From NCBI GenBank assembly GCA_002205965.3, contig NADL03000560.1, positions 124,001 through 188,000 on the forward strand: DNA of 64,000 nt, given 5' to 3'. A program made the position numbers and the translations under genes. This DNA is from Kappaphycus alvarezii. Its lineage: Eukaryota; Rhodophyta; Florideophyceae; Gigartinales; Solieriaceae. The notes under the pieces are model-generated. The model was not told where the DNA came from, searched no databases, and was given only the letters and a program-made list of their open reading frames with translations. Positions 1 through 9,981 of the stretch are shown here, piece after piece; position 1 is the first letter of the stretch, and every line of letters begins with the position of its first letter.

Positions 1-1146
1 GGTATCTTCGGGCTCCGCTTGAGGGAGCGCCTCCACCACCAGGGAGCGCGCTTCATCGCGCAGGACTTTAACCTCATGAGCCGCCTGACGCAGCGCCGAC
101 GGATCATCGCTTTCCAAGAATTCAGTTGCCGCAAGACGTTGAGCCTCAAGACTGCTGCTGAATTTTTTCTCAAGACTCGCCAACTCGGTGGCGTGGTCAG
201 TCCGTCTAACCGCGCTGAGAGCCCCGTCGTTGAAAAAGATCGGTGGCTCGACAAAAATATAGAACACAAAAACCAGAATGCCGATGAAGAGTATCCCGAA
301 CTGCATCGGAACCTTAAAGAGACCGTTAAACAAAAGCCCGAGACGACTCTGGGTCAGGGAGCGGCTCGAGATGTAGCGCTGCACCTGAGATTGATCCGTG
401 CCAAAGTAGGCGAGGGCCAAAAAAAAACCACCGGTTAAACCCGACCAAAGAGTATAACGATCACGCCAGTCGAAGGAGAAATCAACGATATCCATTCGCC
501 CAAGAGCGCCAGCGATCCGTGTAGCTTCTCCGAGGGAGACATTCGGCGGCAATCGCTGCACAACCACAACACCCGCGATCACCATGCCTAGAGCGATCAC
601 GAGCATCTGCTGTTTTTGGGTTTGACTCACGGCCTGAGTACCACCCAAGACCGTGTAAACGATCACGATAACCCCGATGATGACATTCGTGACCTGCAGT
701 GGCCATCCGAGCAGCGAGCTCATAATGATCGCTGGCGCATAGATCGAAATACCCGCGGCAAGACCCCGCTGAGCAAGAAACAAAAACGCCGTCAGAATGC
801 GGACTCGGACGTCAAAGCGGCTCTCCAAATACTCATAGGCGGTATAGACTTTGAGACGGAAATAAATCGGCACCATGAAGGCCGAAATAACGACCATCGC
901 CAGCGGCAAACCGAAATAAAACTGAACAAAACGCATTCCATCATCGAACGCCTGCCCCGGTGTCGAGAGAAACGTTATGGCGCTGGCTTGCGTCGCCATG
1001 ACCGAGAGACCCACGGTGTACCAACTCAGCGTCTGATCTCCACGGAGATAACCTTCAGTGTCTCGAATACCTCGGCTCTTCCAAAAGCCGTAAACCACGA
1101 TCGCGAGGAGAGTCGCGATCAGCACGGACCAATCAAGCACGGTCAT
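1..1146 (-). CDS. Sodium:solute symporter (SSS family), 3' end outside window
   Basis: Inner-membrane secondary transporter of the SSS/SLC5 family, coupling Na+ entry to uptake of an unidentified solute. The minus strand is open from an ATG at 1146 to base 1 with no stop, giving 382 residues, so the C-terminus is missing. Visible are a first membrane helix at residues 3-22, the family-typical stretch GLSVMATQASAITFLSTPG near residue 47, several further hydrophobic helices, YFGTDQSQVQRY near residue 250, and a charged, probably soluble helix after residue 330. The ATG overlaps the TGA of the upstream 51-residue peptide gene (ATGA), so it is the last visible gene of the bacillithiol operon. The substrate cannot be read from the sequence; the operon context suggests a sugar, amino acid or thiol-related compound. 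Confidence 0.85.
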   Translation of the reverse strand, partial: MTVLDWSVLIATLLAIVVYGFWKSRGIRDTEGYLRGDQTLSWYTVGLSVMATQASAITFLSTPGQAFDDGMRFVQFYFGLPLAMVVISAFMVPIYFRLKVYTAYEYLESRFDVRVRILTAFLFLAQRGLAAGISIYAPAIIMSSLLGWPLQVTNVIIGVIVIVYTVLGGTQAVSQTQKQQMLVIALGMVIAGVVVVQRLPPNVSLGEATRIAGALGRMDIVDFSFDWRDRYTLWSGLTGGFFLALAYFGTDQSQVQRYISSRSLTQSRLGLLFNGLFKVPMQFGILFIGILVFVFYIFVEPPIFFNDGALSAVRRTDHATELASLEKKFSSSLEAQRLAATEFLESDDPSALRQAAHEVKVLRDEARSLVVEALPQAEPEDT

Positions 1147-1298
1147 CGATAACGCTCGCCGAGCCACGCGAGGAAGATGATCCACGCGAGAAGATGAACG
1201 ATAACAAGGGCATAGACCCGAGCCCAGCGATTAAAGGGCGCTGGCAGCGTCGGCCGCCCTTCTTCTTCGATCACCCGCTTGTTCGATGGGTTAGTCAC
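1143..1298 (-). CDS. 51-residue single-pass membrane peptide
   Basis: Small gene of 51 codons plus stop. The GTG start at 1298 follows directly on the TGA of the PIG-L gene, and its own TGA overlaps the symporter ATG. The N-terminal half is polar (TNPSNKRVIEEEGRPTLPAP); residues ~27-45 form one hydrophobic helix (VYALVIVHLLAWIIFLAWL), followed by GERYR. I do not recognise a named family. Its size and place just ahead of an SSS transporter recall small accessory subunits such as YhdT, which precedes PanF; that is inference. The reading frame is unbroken and the spacing on both sides is exact, which supports a real gene. Confidence 0.6.
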   Translation of the reverse strand: MTNPSNKRVIEEEGRPTLPAPFNRWARVYALVIVHLLAWIIFLAWLGERYR

Positions 1299-3680
1299 TC
1301 ATCGACTCAGTAGATTGATGAAAAGTCGGTAAGCACCGGGAACACCCGCAGGGAGTTGCCGAAAAAAAGACAACCCCGTATAGATAAACCGGCCCTTCCC
1401 GATATCAGCGATCAGCGTGGATCCCCGGAGCGGCTCCTCCCAGGATCGGCCATCTCGAATGGAGTTCGATAACGAGAGTCCCAACTCTTCGCGAAGTAAA
1501 GCCCACGCTCCTGCACCCAACCCTCGAAATCTCCGTCTGTCAGGATATGGGGCTTTTGCACAGCATCGTCGACAATCGTTACAGGGGCCGTCTCATCAGT
1601 GACACGAACGCGTGCGATCTCGAAGGGATAGGGACCAAAATCCCCTGGGAGCTTATCGAAGAAGCTGCTGACATTGTACTGGACCACAACGATCCCGCCC
1701 TGCTCAGCAAAGCCGAGTAACGCATCGACCCGATCGTAGAGCTCCGGATGGACGTTAAACGCCCGAACCCCCAGCACTACCGCATGAAAACGTTTGAGCT
1801 TCGCTGGCGACAGGTCGGCGAGATCGACCAACTCCACATCAATACCGATCTGGTCGAGCAGTTCAGGGAGGCGATCTCCGGAACCCATAACATAGGCGAC
1901 AGGTCCCGCGATCCCCGAACTGTCGAGATCGACGGAAACCACCCGAACCGAGGCGGGTTGAAAAACCACCGTGGGCTCGAGATGCGAATAATTAAGGTCC
2001 TCCCTCGACCAACCTGCCTCGCCGTCAATACGTGGGATGATCTTTTGATTCTCGCCCGCCACGTTCTGCACCTCAAAGCCGATCAGTTGCTCCTCTCCGA
2101 TCCGACTGAAAGTCAGAGGGGCATCAGCAGGGGCAAACTCGAGGCCATCGGGCTGCTCGAAATTCAACACACCGCGCGCGCGGGTTGATTGGCGCGAACT
2201 CGAAACCACACCGGCGCAGTCGAACCTGCAAGCATCATGACCACCGGTTGAACAGGCGTCACAGTGAATCGCGGCGCGACGCGAACCCGCTGGAGACGAG
2301 GTCCCTGCACCGGGTCGACTCCGGGGTAGATCACCGGGCGCTCAATACTGACACGCCGACCACCGTAGACAAGCGTCACGCGCCCCTGCAAAGGCGTCGA
2401 AGCCGATCTCGACCACTCCGCAGTTGTTCTCATTGGCTTCAAAAAATCAATCTGCGAAACCGCCGCGCTTTTCGGGATCGTCACCTCGATCTGCTCGGAC
2501 TGCGATGGGCGAGCGAGAACATCCTCACCGAGACGAAGCTCAACGCTTTCGATCGCAATACCCCTATGCGGGCGCTGAATTTCGAGATCAACCGATACCT
2601 TTAAAGTTTCACCAGGAACAGCCAAGGGACGCTCGGCACGAAAGGTGGTGCGCAGACCAATGAGAGTCGCTATGAGATCACCCAATTGACTTTGCGTATC
2701 CGATCGAAACCACTGATCCTCGAGTTTATTGCTAGCGACGAACGCATCGACGAGACCGGCGAGAGCTCGCTGCGGCTGCGAGGACTCAAAGCCCGCTAAG
2801 GCATGTGCCAAGGCCTCGCCTACGTTTTTGCCACCCTTCTCACTCGACCACGAAAGATCCAAGCCTGAGAAGAGCGAGTCTTCCGGGGGAATACCGGCCA
2901 CGTGATCAAAGTGCTCAACCGCACGCTGGTAGCGAGGCAAGCTCCCAAAACCTTGGCTCCTATGACTCGAACGACTGATCGCGGCCAATTCGGGCAGATT
3001 GAGCCCCAGTTCTGGGAAATAGACACCGACGTCAAGCTGGAGGTCTGAAGGGTCGTCCGAATTGCGCCAAAAACTCGGTTGATTATACATCAGTCGCATC
3101 GGCTGCCACGGCGAAACCTCAGCCAGTTGCTCCGGGAATCGATCCGGATCGCCCGCCGCACTAAAGGCTTCGCGCGCCAGAATGGCCGACGCCAGATGAT
3201 GACCATGGGTCTCAGCCTCTTCAGGAAAGCGGTGATGATCACATGCGGTCGATAGCGCCGAATCACCCAGACCACATCGCTCAACACGTCATCATGCCCC
3301 CAGATCGAGATACTCTCCTCGGGCGACTTGGAAAATCCGAAATCGCGGGCCCGGGTGAAAAACTGCTCACCCCCATCGATGCTCCGGGCGCGCTCGAGCT
3401 CAAAGGTACGAACAACCCCGAGGAGGTCGCCTTGCTCATCACCGATGCGGTTTTGCCCACCATCGCCGCGGGTTAAAGAAAGGTAGGCCACTCGACGCTT
3501 TGCAGCTGCGGCCAGATAACCGATCAGACGGGTGTTCTCGTCGTCAGGATGGGCCGCAACGTAGAGGACGCGGCCGACGTTTTGGAGACGCTCAAGTTCA
3601 AGTTTTAAGGTCCCAGCGTGTTTCGACCCAAATCCAACATGGGGATTCATCACAAGACTCCACAAGATCCAGGTAATCAT
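1299..3680 (-). CDS. Long PIG-L/LmbE-family deacetylase with C-terminal extension (frameshifted)
   Basis: Zinc-dependent N-acetyl-sugar deacetylase family, about 790 residues instead of the ~240 of a classical BshB. The N-terminal catalytic domain carries AAHPDDENTRL, SLTRGDGGQN, DGGEQFFTRARDFGFSK and, after a frameshift near 3230, ETHGHHLASAILAREAF. The C-terminal ~500 residues are beta-rich and include a possible glutamine-amidotransferase-like domain (HAVVLGVRAFNV, GGIVVVQYN). Three one-base breaks (about 3230, 2190 and 1440) split it into four frames. Its ATG overlaps the bshA stop. It is the only deacetylase in the operon, so it may do the BshB step (deacetylation of GlcNAc-malate), although this long subfamily often carries export signals. 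The N-terminus here has only a short hydrophobic stretch (ITWILWSLVM). Confidence 0.8.
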
Positions 3681-4783
3681 AGACTATTATTCAATGACAT
3701 ATAGAGTTTCTCGTATGTATCGATGATCGGTTCAGGATCGCCGATAACTTCCGCACGGCTTCGCGCCAAACGACGTTGAGTTTCATAAAGACCGTTATCT
3801 AGGAGCAAAGCTAGGCAAGCATCAGCCATCGCCCCGACATCGCCCACCGGGTACAAATAACCTCCCGAACCATGTTCGACCACCTCAGGCAAACCACCAA
3901 CCCGAGAGCCTACCACTGGCACCCCGCAAGCTAAGGCCTCCAGAGCGGCGAGACCAAAGCTCTCGGTCTCGCTCGGCAACACAAAGATCGATGCCTTACG
4001 CAAATGGCCGGAAACGTCATCGTCTAAACCCAGAAACGCAGTGTCTCCATCGAGTTTAAGCTCACGACAGCGGTGTTGCATTTTCACCCGATCCGGTCCA
4101 TCGCCCACGACCATAAGCTTCAGATCGGTGATGCGATCTCGGCATCGCCGAAAGACCTCGATCACGTCGAGACCCCGTTTAACCGAGCGAAGGTTGGACA
4201 CGTGAATCAAGTACGGGATTGCCGCCGACGGAGCAGGTTTAAAAGCCTTGAGATCGACGAAATTACCGATCACCTGAAACCGTTGAGCCCCGACGTTGAA
4301 CCGCGATACCGCGGCTCGCTGCAAAGCGAGGGACGGCACCACGACAGCATCGCAAACGCCGAGGGACCAGCGAGTCAGGGAACACAGTGACGGACAGGAA
4401 GTGTAGATCGTAACGTCCGTACCATGCAGCGTCGTTACCAGTTTAGGCTCCGGGACGATCTGGCGCACCAGAGCGAGGGATATCGCATGCGGGATTGCGT
4501 AGTGCGCGTGGATGACATCGAGCGGCGTCGACCGATGGATATCCAAGAGAGATTCGGCGAGAACAACCGAGTAGGCCTCAGGCCCGAACTCTGGATGACA
4601 GACGTCACGGACACCGAGGATAGTGAGGTTCTCTCGGGCCTCGCCAGCCCAGCGCGCAGGCTCAGACGATAGAAAACAAACGTCATGTCCGCGCTCGGCG
4701 AGGCGGCGCGCCTTCTGGAAACCGACAATACTACTGCCGCCAAATCCCGAAAACGCGACAACCGCGATATGGTAACGCCTCAC
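3677..4783 (-). CDS. bshA: N-acetyl-alpha-D-glucosaminyl L-malate synthase BshA
   Basis: GT4-family glycosyltransferase, 368 residues, the expected length. Known family reaction: transfer of GlcNAc from UDP-GlcNAc to L-malate, the first step of bacillithiol synthesis, in the cytoplasm. Visible signatures are FSGFGGSSIVGFQKARRLAERGH at the N-terminus (only partly like the canonical GGSG-V pattern), DVIHAHYAIPHAISLALV, LVTTLHGTDVTIY, the Rossmann strand LMVVGDGPDR and the nucleotide-sugar site PSETESFGLAALEALACGVPVVG. The frame is intact, one of the few long intact genes here. The start overlaps the bshC stop and its stop overlaps the PIG-L start, both as ATGA, indicating translational coupling. 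HYAIPHA and LHGTDVT separate it from generic GT4 enzymes. Confidence 0.9.
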   Translation of the reverse strand: MRRYHIAVVAFSGFGGSSIVGFQKARRLAERGHDVCFLSSEPARWAGEARENLTILGVRDVCHPEFGPEAYSVVLAESLLDIHRSTPLDVIHAHYAIPHAISLALVRQIVPEPKLVTTLHGTDVTIYTSCPSLCSLTRWSLGVCDAVVVPSLALQRAAVSRFNVGAQRFQVIGNFVDLKAFKPAPSAAIPYLIHVSNLRSVKRGLDVIEVFRRCRDRITDLKLMVVGDGPDRVKMQHRCRELKLDGDTAFLGLDDDVSGHLRKASIFVLPSETESFGLAALEALACGVPVVGSRVGGLPEVVEHGSGGYLYPVGDVGAMADACLALLLDNGLYETQRRLARSRAEVIGDPEPIIDTYEKLYMSLNNSL

Positions 4784-6397
4784 GCAAGCCTCCCGCCTTC
4801 CGGCCCAACGCGCGGTTCAATCGCGACTGGGCCGGCTACCCGGGTAGCGTCAGCTTCACGAATCGCTTGGAGCAGCTGCGAGCAACCGAAACGGGCAAAG
4901 TAACGGGGCGCACCGAAGACCCGCTCCTGCGGCGCACCGCCAGGATAGAGGTGATTGTTGAGCACCCGGATCCGGCGCCTCGCAGTCTCGCGACATCGTC
5001 GTTCAGCACGTTCAACCTTGGTGGCCAAACGACCAACAGCGCGCTCCACGCTGCCGCGCGCGCGTTCCAACGGACGCTCAAGCATAGCGTCCAGACTCAG
5101 AAACTGCGGTTTGAGTGCCTCGATCGACGCTTCGAATTCTCCAAGGAGGCGACTTCTAAGGTCGGCTTTATCAAAGTGTAATTCTCGAGCAAAGATGGCC
5201 TCGAGACATTGTGTGTCGACCTCGGATGCGCCCAGACCAAGCTTGTCAAGAACACGCCGGGCCTCCGGCTCGACCAGAACGCATTGACGGCGCGGCACGA
5301 TCATCGGCATCGCACACTCGAAGTGCTCGTAGAGCGGTGCCAACTGGGCGAAGTACGCGATCTCACCGGGACCTGCAACGTAAGCGCTGGTCGGAAATAG
5401 AGTGTCCTGAACAACCGGACGCAAAAGCGCTGAGGTGCTGAAGCGAAGCGGCTCCTTCGTCAGCGCTCGATCGAGTTCTTTGAAACTAAGCGTCTTTGCA
5501 CTGCTCGCCAAACGCACGATACCCGTGCCGGGATCACGCGAAATCTCGGTCCACTCGCTCGCTCGTCGTGGAAAAAACTCAGCGCTCGGTCGGGTAGGAT
5601 CTTCACCTGGGGTCTGAACCCCGCTGAGGATAGCTCTTCGCTTCGCTGCTGCAGGCTCTGCCCGATCGATGAAGCGTCGCGCAGCGCACGCTCATGCAAA
5701 GGGGCTACAAGCTCCGCGATGGCATCGGTTCGAGGATCAAAGATCACCAAGCCGTCGTCGGCAAAAAGCTCGGCGAGTACGAAAGCAAAAGCTTCGACTG
5801 GCGATATCCCCTCACGATAGCGGTGGACCCACCGCTCGCACTCGTGGGCACCACCTTCGAATCCCAGCAGACATCCACGAAGCTCCTTCAAAGCATCTTC
5901 AATCCGCGCATCAAAGCGACGATGGGCTACGGAGCTGCGCGGAGATCCGACACTCGGTGCCCGGAGGCAACGCATATCACCCCCCGATCAAGAATCGTTG
6001 TCTCAGCGATTTCCTCGTAATCATGATCTTCACTCTGGAGCCAGAAAATCGGAATTACCGCAGAGCCGATTCGCTCCTCGATGCGGCGCGCCCAAACGAT
6101 GGCATCCATCGCCTTGTAGAGGGTGTAGAGCGGCCCGAGAAAAAGCCCGGTCTGCTGCCCGGTCATGACAACGCGCGCCTCAGGCTCTGCCAATCGCCGA
6201 AGCTCACGATCTCTGGCAGCGCATGGCCCAAAGCGCCGCTGCTGCCGCGTGATTTCAGCAACCAGACCGGGGCTTATGGCGGTAGACGGCCGGATCTTCC
6301 AGTCCTCATCGTCAATGAAATGGGGTGGCAAAAACGGAAACACTCGAGGTTCACCTCGATGGAACGCAAAGGCAAAACCCGAGTCCATCGTCGTCAC
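4780..6397 (-). CDS. bshC: Bacillithiol synthase, cysteine-adding enzyme BshC (frameshifted)
   Basis: Final enzyme of bacillithiol synthesis, thought to attach cysteine to glucosaminyl-malate. The hallmark TGQQTGLFLGPLYTLYKA lies near residue 80, followed by PIFWLQSEDHDYEEI; the second half has LLRPVVQDTLFPTSAYVAGPG and MPMIVPRRQCVLVEP, then a coiled-coil-like basic region and an FGAPRYFARFG tail. About 538 residues, the normal BshC length. Two one-base breaks near 5960 and 5490 divide it into three frames. First gene of the minus-strand operon. The ATG at 6397 is chosen because MDSGFAF follows shortly; a GTG two codons upstream is also possible. Confidence 0.85.
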
Positions 6398-6731
6398 GCC
6401 GCCCAGTAGACCGAAGAGCAGTGGAACATCAGACTCGCTGTCTCCACAACAGAGCCGATCTTCGCCATTGATTCATTCCTCGACCCTCTTTTTCGGTTGC
6501 GGAATGGGCGGCGTAGATAATAACAGGCCAACCACGGTGTCAAATCACCGGCCGTGTTCTCATCGACACCGCAAACCGCTTCCGTTGCTCATAGTAGCCA
6601 TAACCGACCAACCGACAATCGCGCTGATGGCCGAGGAGCAAATCGCCACGACAAGTTTGAGCAGACTTACGACTTGGCGTAACGTTTGGTGCGTTAACCT
6701 CAAGCGACGTAGAGAATTTTCCCAGAGTGCA
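6398..6731. other. Divergent intergenic region between bshC and the BCCT gene
   Basis: This 334-base stretch separates the leftward bacillithiol operon from the rightward BCCT gene and should hold both promoters. No coding continuation convinced me on either strand, and I could not pick a -35/-10 pair with confidence. No strong hairpin was seen. Confidence 0.4.
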
Positions 6732-8324
6732 ATGGAAAATCGAAAAGCCGGTTTTTTTGGCTCTAGTTCAATCATCCTCGGCGTTGTGATCTTCGCAGCG
6801 ATCGCCCGCGAAGCATTCGCACAAACGATGCAATCGCTCCAACACGCGATCGTGACCCATTGCGGTTGGTTCTACACTCTCGCCGTCGCCATATTTTTTG
6901 CCGTCGCACTCTGGGCGATGGGTTCTCGGGTTGGAAAGCTGCGTCTCGGAGCACCGGATGAGCAACCGAGGTACGCTTTGGGGACCTGGCTGGCGATGCT
7001 CTTCAGCGCCGGTATGGGGATCGGCTTGGTGTTCAACGGCGTCGCCGAACCGATCCTACACTTCGCAGAGCCACCCGGAGCGGCGCCAGCAGGAAGCCTC
7101 GAAGCAGCGCGCGATGCTATGCGCTATACCTTTCTGCACTGGGGCCTGCATGCCTGGGCGATCTACGGCGTCACCGGACTCATTGTTGCCTACGCCGCTT
7201 ACCGCAAGGGCATGCCCTAGCGATCCGGTCGGTTTTTTTTCCGATCTTGGGCAATCGAATTATGGCATCTGGGGCGATCTTATCGAGATTCCAGCGGTGA
7301 TCGGCACACTCTTTGGGGTAGCCGCGTCACTCGGAGTCGGAGTTGTTCAGATCAACGCGGGTTTGTCACATCTTCTTGGGATCCCTCAAACCACGTGGGT
7401 CCAAGTGTCACTGATTGTTGGAATCACCCTGATCGCAACAGCATCGGTGATCTCCGGACTCGACCGTGGGATTCTGATGTTGAGTAAATTGAACATGGGG
7501 CTCGCGGCCACAGTGCTCGCTTTTGTTTTCACCCTTGGGCCCACGACGACGATTCTCCGATCATTCCTCGAAAATACCGGTGCTTATCTCCAAGCGCTTC
7601 CATCTCTCACGTTCCGTACCGGCGTATACGACGGCACCGATTGGGCCGAGCGATGGACCTATATGTACTGGCCATGGTGGATCGCTTGGGCTCCGTTTGT
7701 CGGGCTGTTTTTCGCGAGGATCTCTCGAGGTCGCACGGTCCGTGAGTTCATCGCTGGCATCCTGCTGGTGCCCACCCTGGTGACTTTTTTTTGGATGTGC
7801 GTCTTCGGCGAAAGTGCCATCCGCCTCGACCTCGCTGGCGATATGGAGATCGCCAACCAAGTGCTGAGAATGTGCCGGTAGCCCTTTATGTCTTCCTTGA
7901 GCGGTTTCCGCTCAGCGCTGTTACGGCGAGCTTGGCGACGCTTCTCATCATAACATTCTTTGTCACTTCGTCGGATTCGGGTTCTTACGTCGTCGACATC
8001 ATCGCTTCAGGCGGCAACCCGTCACCTCCCGTCGCCCAACGCGTGTACTGGGCGTTCATGGAAGGAGCTATCGCTATTGCTCTGCTCGTGCGAGGCGGCC
8101 TCGAGGCGCTCCAAACGATCTCAATCGCCTTAGCCCTGCCATTTTGTGGTGTGCTGCTCGGTGGCTGCTACGCGTTCATCCGATTCGTACACGGCGATAC
8201 GGATTACGTGCCCTCACAAAATCCGACGGTTGCCGACATGAAACGACGCATGGCCAAGCTGCGTCCTGGGGTCGCGACGATGATTCCGCATGACCCATCG
8301 CCCGACCCGCACGGCCAATCGTGA
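6732..8324 (+). CDS. BCCT-family betaine/carnitine/choline transporter (frameshifted)
   Basis: Inner-membrane transporter for quaternary ammonium osmolytes, about 530 residues and 12 helices, as usual for BCCT proteins. Recognisable are LFSAGMGIGLVFNGVAEPI, FLHWGLHAWAIYGVTGLIVAY, GTLFGVAASLGVGVVQINAG, the signature WTYMYWPWWIAWAPFVG with FFARISRGRTVREF, and FVTSSDSGSYVVD. Breaks occur near 7216, near 7253 and near 7868. The first two lie within 40 bases and each is repaired by adding one base, restoring LAIRSVFFPILG between GMP and SNYGIWG. The C-terminus after the last helix is short and soluble. Probable role: osmoprotectant uptake in a salty habitat. Confidence 0.87.
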
Positions 8325-8346
8325 TTTAGCCCCGACGAGCTAGGGT

Positions 8347-8974
8347 CTAGTAAGCGGCGTTGAAGATCGTTCGAAAATGCTTCGGTGATTCCACCTCATC
8401 GAGCATCGCGATGGCGAAGTCCTCCGCACTGATCCGGCTCTTGCGACCTCGGCATCAGTCAACATCGTGCGTCCGGAGATACGAAACGTACCGGTTTTCT
8501 CCCCTGGCTCGATCATGCCACCCGGCGCCAACACGACGAAGTCGACGTCCGCACTGACCAAGCTCGCATAGGCCTGCCGCATAGCCGTCCGCCTCGGGTA
8601 AAATAGCTTCGGGGGTCTCGGCTAGACCATGGGTTCCGTCCGGCATATTGAGTGTTGAGGCACGCCCACCATCAGCAGCCGCTTACCCGAGCCCTTTTGC
8701 ACCTGAATCAGTGAAGCGGTGAATGCCGCGGCGTCAGCCACCGCGTCTCCACTATTGCGTGGACTCACCGCTGAGATCACGACGTCTGCATCGCGGGCAA
8801 GGGTCGTTACGGCTTGGAGTCATTCACATCGACAGCCACCGCCTTAACCGCATCACGCGCGGTGATTTTATCGGGGTTACGCACCGCGGCGGTGACCGTG
8901 TGGCCGCGGGCGACCGCCTCGTCGAGAATACGGCTACCCACCATCCCGGTGGCACCAATTAAAAGAATATTCAT
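8347..8974 (-). CDS. NAD(P)-binding SDR-like oxidoreductase, YwnB/NmrA type (frameshifted)
   Basis: Small Rossmann-fold protein of ~208 residues. The ATG at 8974 has a strong ribosome site (AAGGAG, 7 bases upstream) and opens with [16 protein letters not shown], the dinucleotide-binding loop, then [17 protein letters not shown]. Downstream pieces in other frames read [51 protein letters not shown] and a tail [20 protein letters not shown] before TAG at 8347. At least three one-base breaks. Family members reduce quinones or flavins or act as NAD(P) sensors; no substrate can be named. It converges on the BCCT gene. Confidence 0.75.
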
Positions 8975-9300
8975 AATTCGCTCCTTTTTTCTGCATTTCT
9001 CTTCTAAGAGACTTCTACGGAAAAACAAAATTCGTGACGACTAGCCTGACATCACCCGTCATACGCAGCTTGGCCGACCGGGGTCATGGGTTTACTGACC
9101 GTCCTCGGAGGTGATCAGCACACGCCTCACACCGACACTCACCTTCCACGCTTGAGCGTGGACACTACGCTGCAGCTACCTAATGTCAAGGGTTCCTAGC
9201 GGGGACTCTCGGCAACACCGAGCGAAACAACCCCTGGTATTGGTGTGCGATTTTGTCCATAGTGAGATGCGCAGTGAAAATAAAAACGACGAGGTGAATC
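8975..9300. other. Divergent intergenic region with a perfect hairpin
   Basis: Holds upstream signals for the leftward oxidoreductase and the rightward GST gene. A perfect 7-base inverted repeat with a TTGA loop lies at 9145-9162 (TCCACGC/GCGTGGA). No T-run follows it, so it is not a clear terminator; it could act in RNA or bind a regulator. Nothing else stood out. Confidence 0.35.
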
Positions 9301-9888
9301 ATGAAACTCTACGGCCACCCTTTGTCCGGAAACACCCACCGAGTTCAGGCGACCCTCGAGGTACTCGGGCTGAACTACGACTATGTTTTCATAGATATCG
9401 CCGAGGCCGCCCACAAAAAGCCCGAGTTTTTGGCGATAAATCCGCTAGGGCAAGTTCCCGCGTTCCGAGACGAAGACGTCGTTTTACGGGATTCTACGGC
9501 GATCATGACTTATCTGGCAGAAAAATACGACACGACAGACTCCTGGCTGCCCAAGGCCGCTATCCAGCGCGCGAGGGTTCAAGAATGGTTATCCGTTGCG
9601 GTGCATGAAATCATGAACGGCCCCTTCGTCGTACGCGCGCTCAAGGTCTTCGGAATGCCCGGTGATGCCGAGGCGGCAAAAGCCAAGACGTCGGCCCTCT
9701 TTGACACCCTGTTTGAGCCCCACCTGAAAACCCACCCATGGCTGGTTGAGGGTGGGCCAACGGTGGCGGATTTAGCCTGTTATAGCTATGTTGCGCGCGT
9801 TGTCGAAGGAGATTTCAGTCTTGAGAGCTATCGAGCGATTTCGTCTTGGCTTGAAAGGGTCGAAGCCATCAAGAATTTCCCCCCATGA
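9301..9888 (+). CDS. Glutathione S-transferase family protein
   Basis: Cytosolic thiol transferase, 195 residues, intact. The N-terminal thioredoxin-like domain reads MKLYGHPLSGNTHRVQATL, with AINPLGQVPAF (cis-proline) and LRDSTAIMTYLAEKY (the thiol-binding Ser region); the C-terminal helical domain has the TVADLACYSYVARV motif. The position normally holding the catalytic Ser/Tyr/Cys is near LSGNTHR, with Ser9 the likely candidate. A GAGGTGA-like ribosome site lies just before the ATG. Its thiol cosubstrate is uncertain because the same window encodes bacillithiol synthesis. Confidence 0.88.
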   Translation: MKLYGHPLSGNTHRVQATLEVLGLNYDYVFIDIAEAAHKKPEFLAINPLGQVPAFRDEDVVLRDSTAIMTYLAEKYDTTDSWLPKAAIQRARVQEWLSVAVHEIMNGPFVVRALKVFGMPGDAEAAKAKTSALFDTLFEPHLKTHPWLVEGGPTVADLACYSYVARVVEGDFSLESYRAISSWLERVEAIKNFPP

Positions 9889-9981
9889 TTTGGGCCGCCG
9901 ATTTTAAGGGCGCACCGTAAGGGTTTTCTGAACGCTTGGAGCGAGCCCAAGCACTTCGACATCTTCTCCGAGGAGACCCGC

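Noticed and set aside
616..1152. 178-residue plus-strand frame
   Set aside because: Mirror of the symporter, whose minus-strand frame is clearly a membrane transporter.
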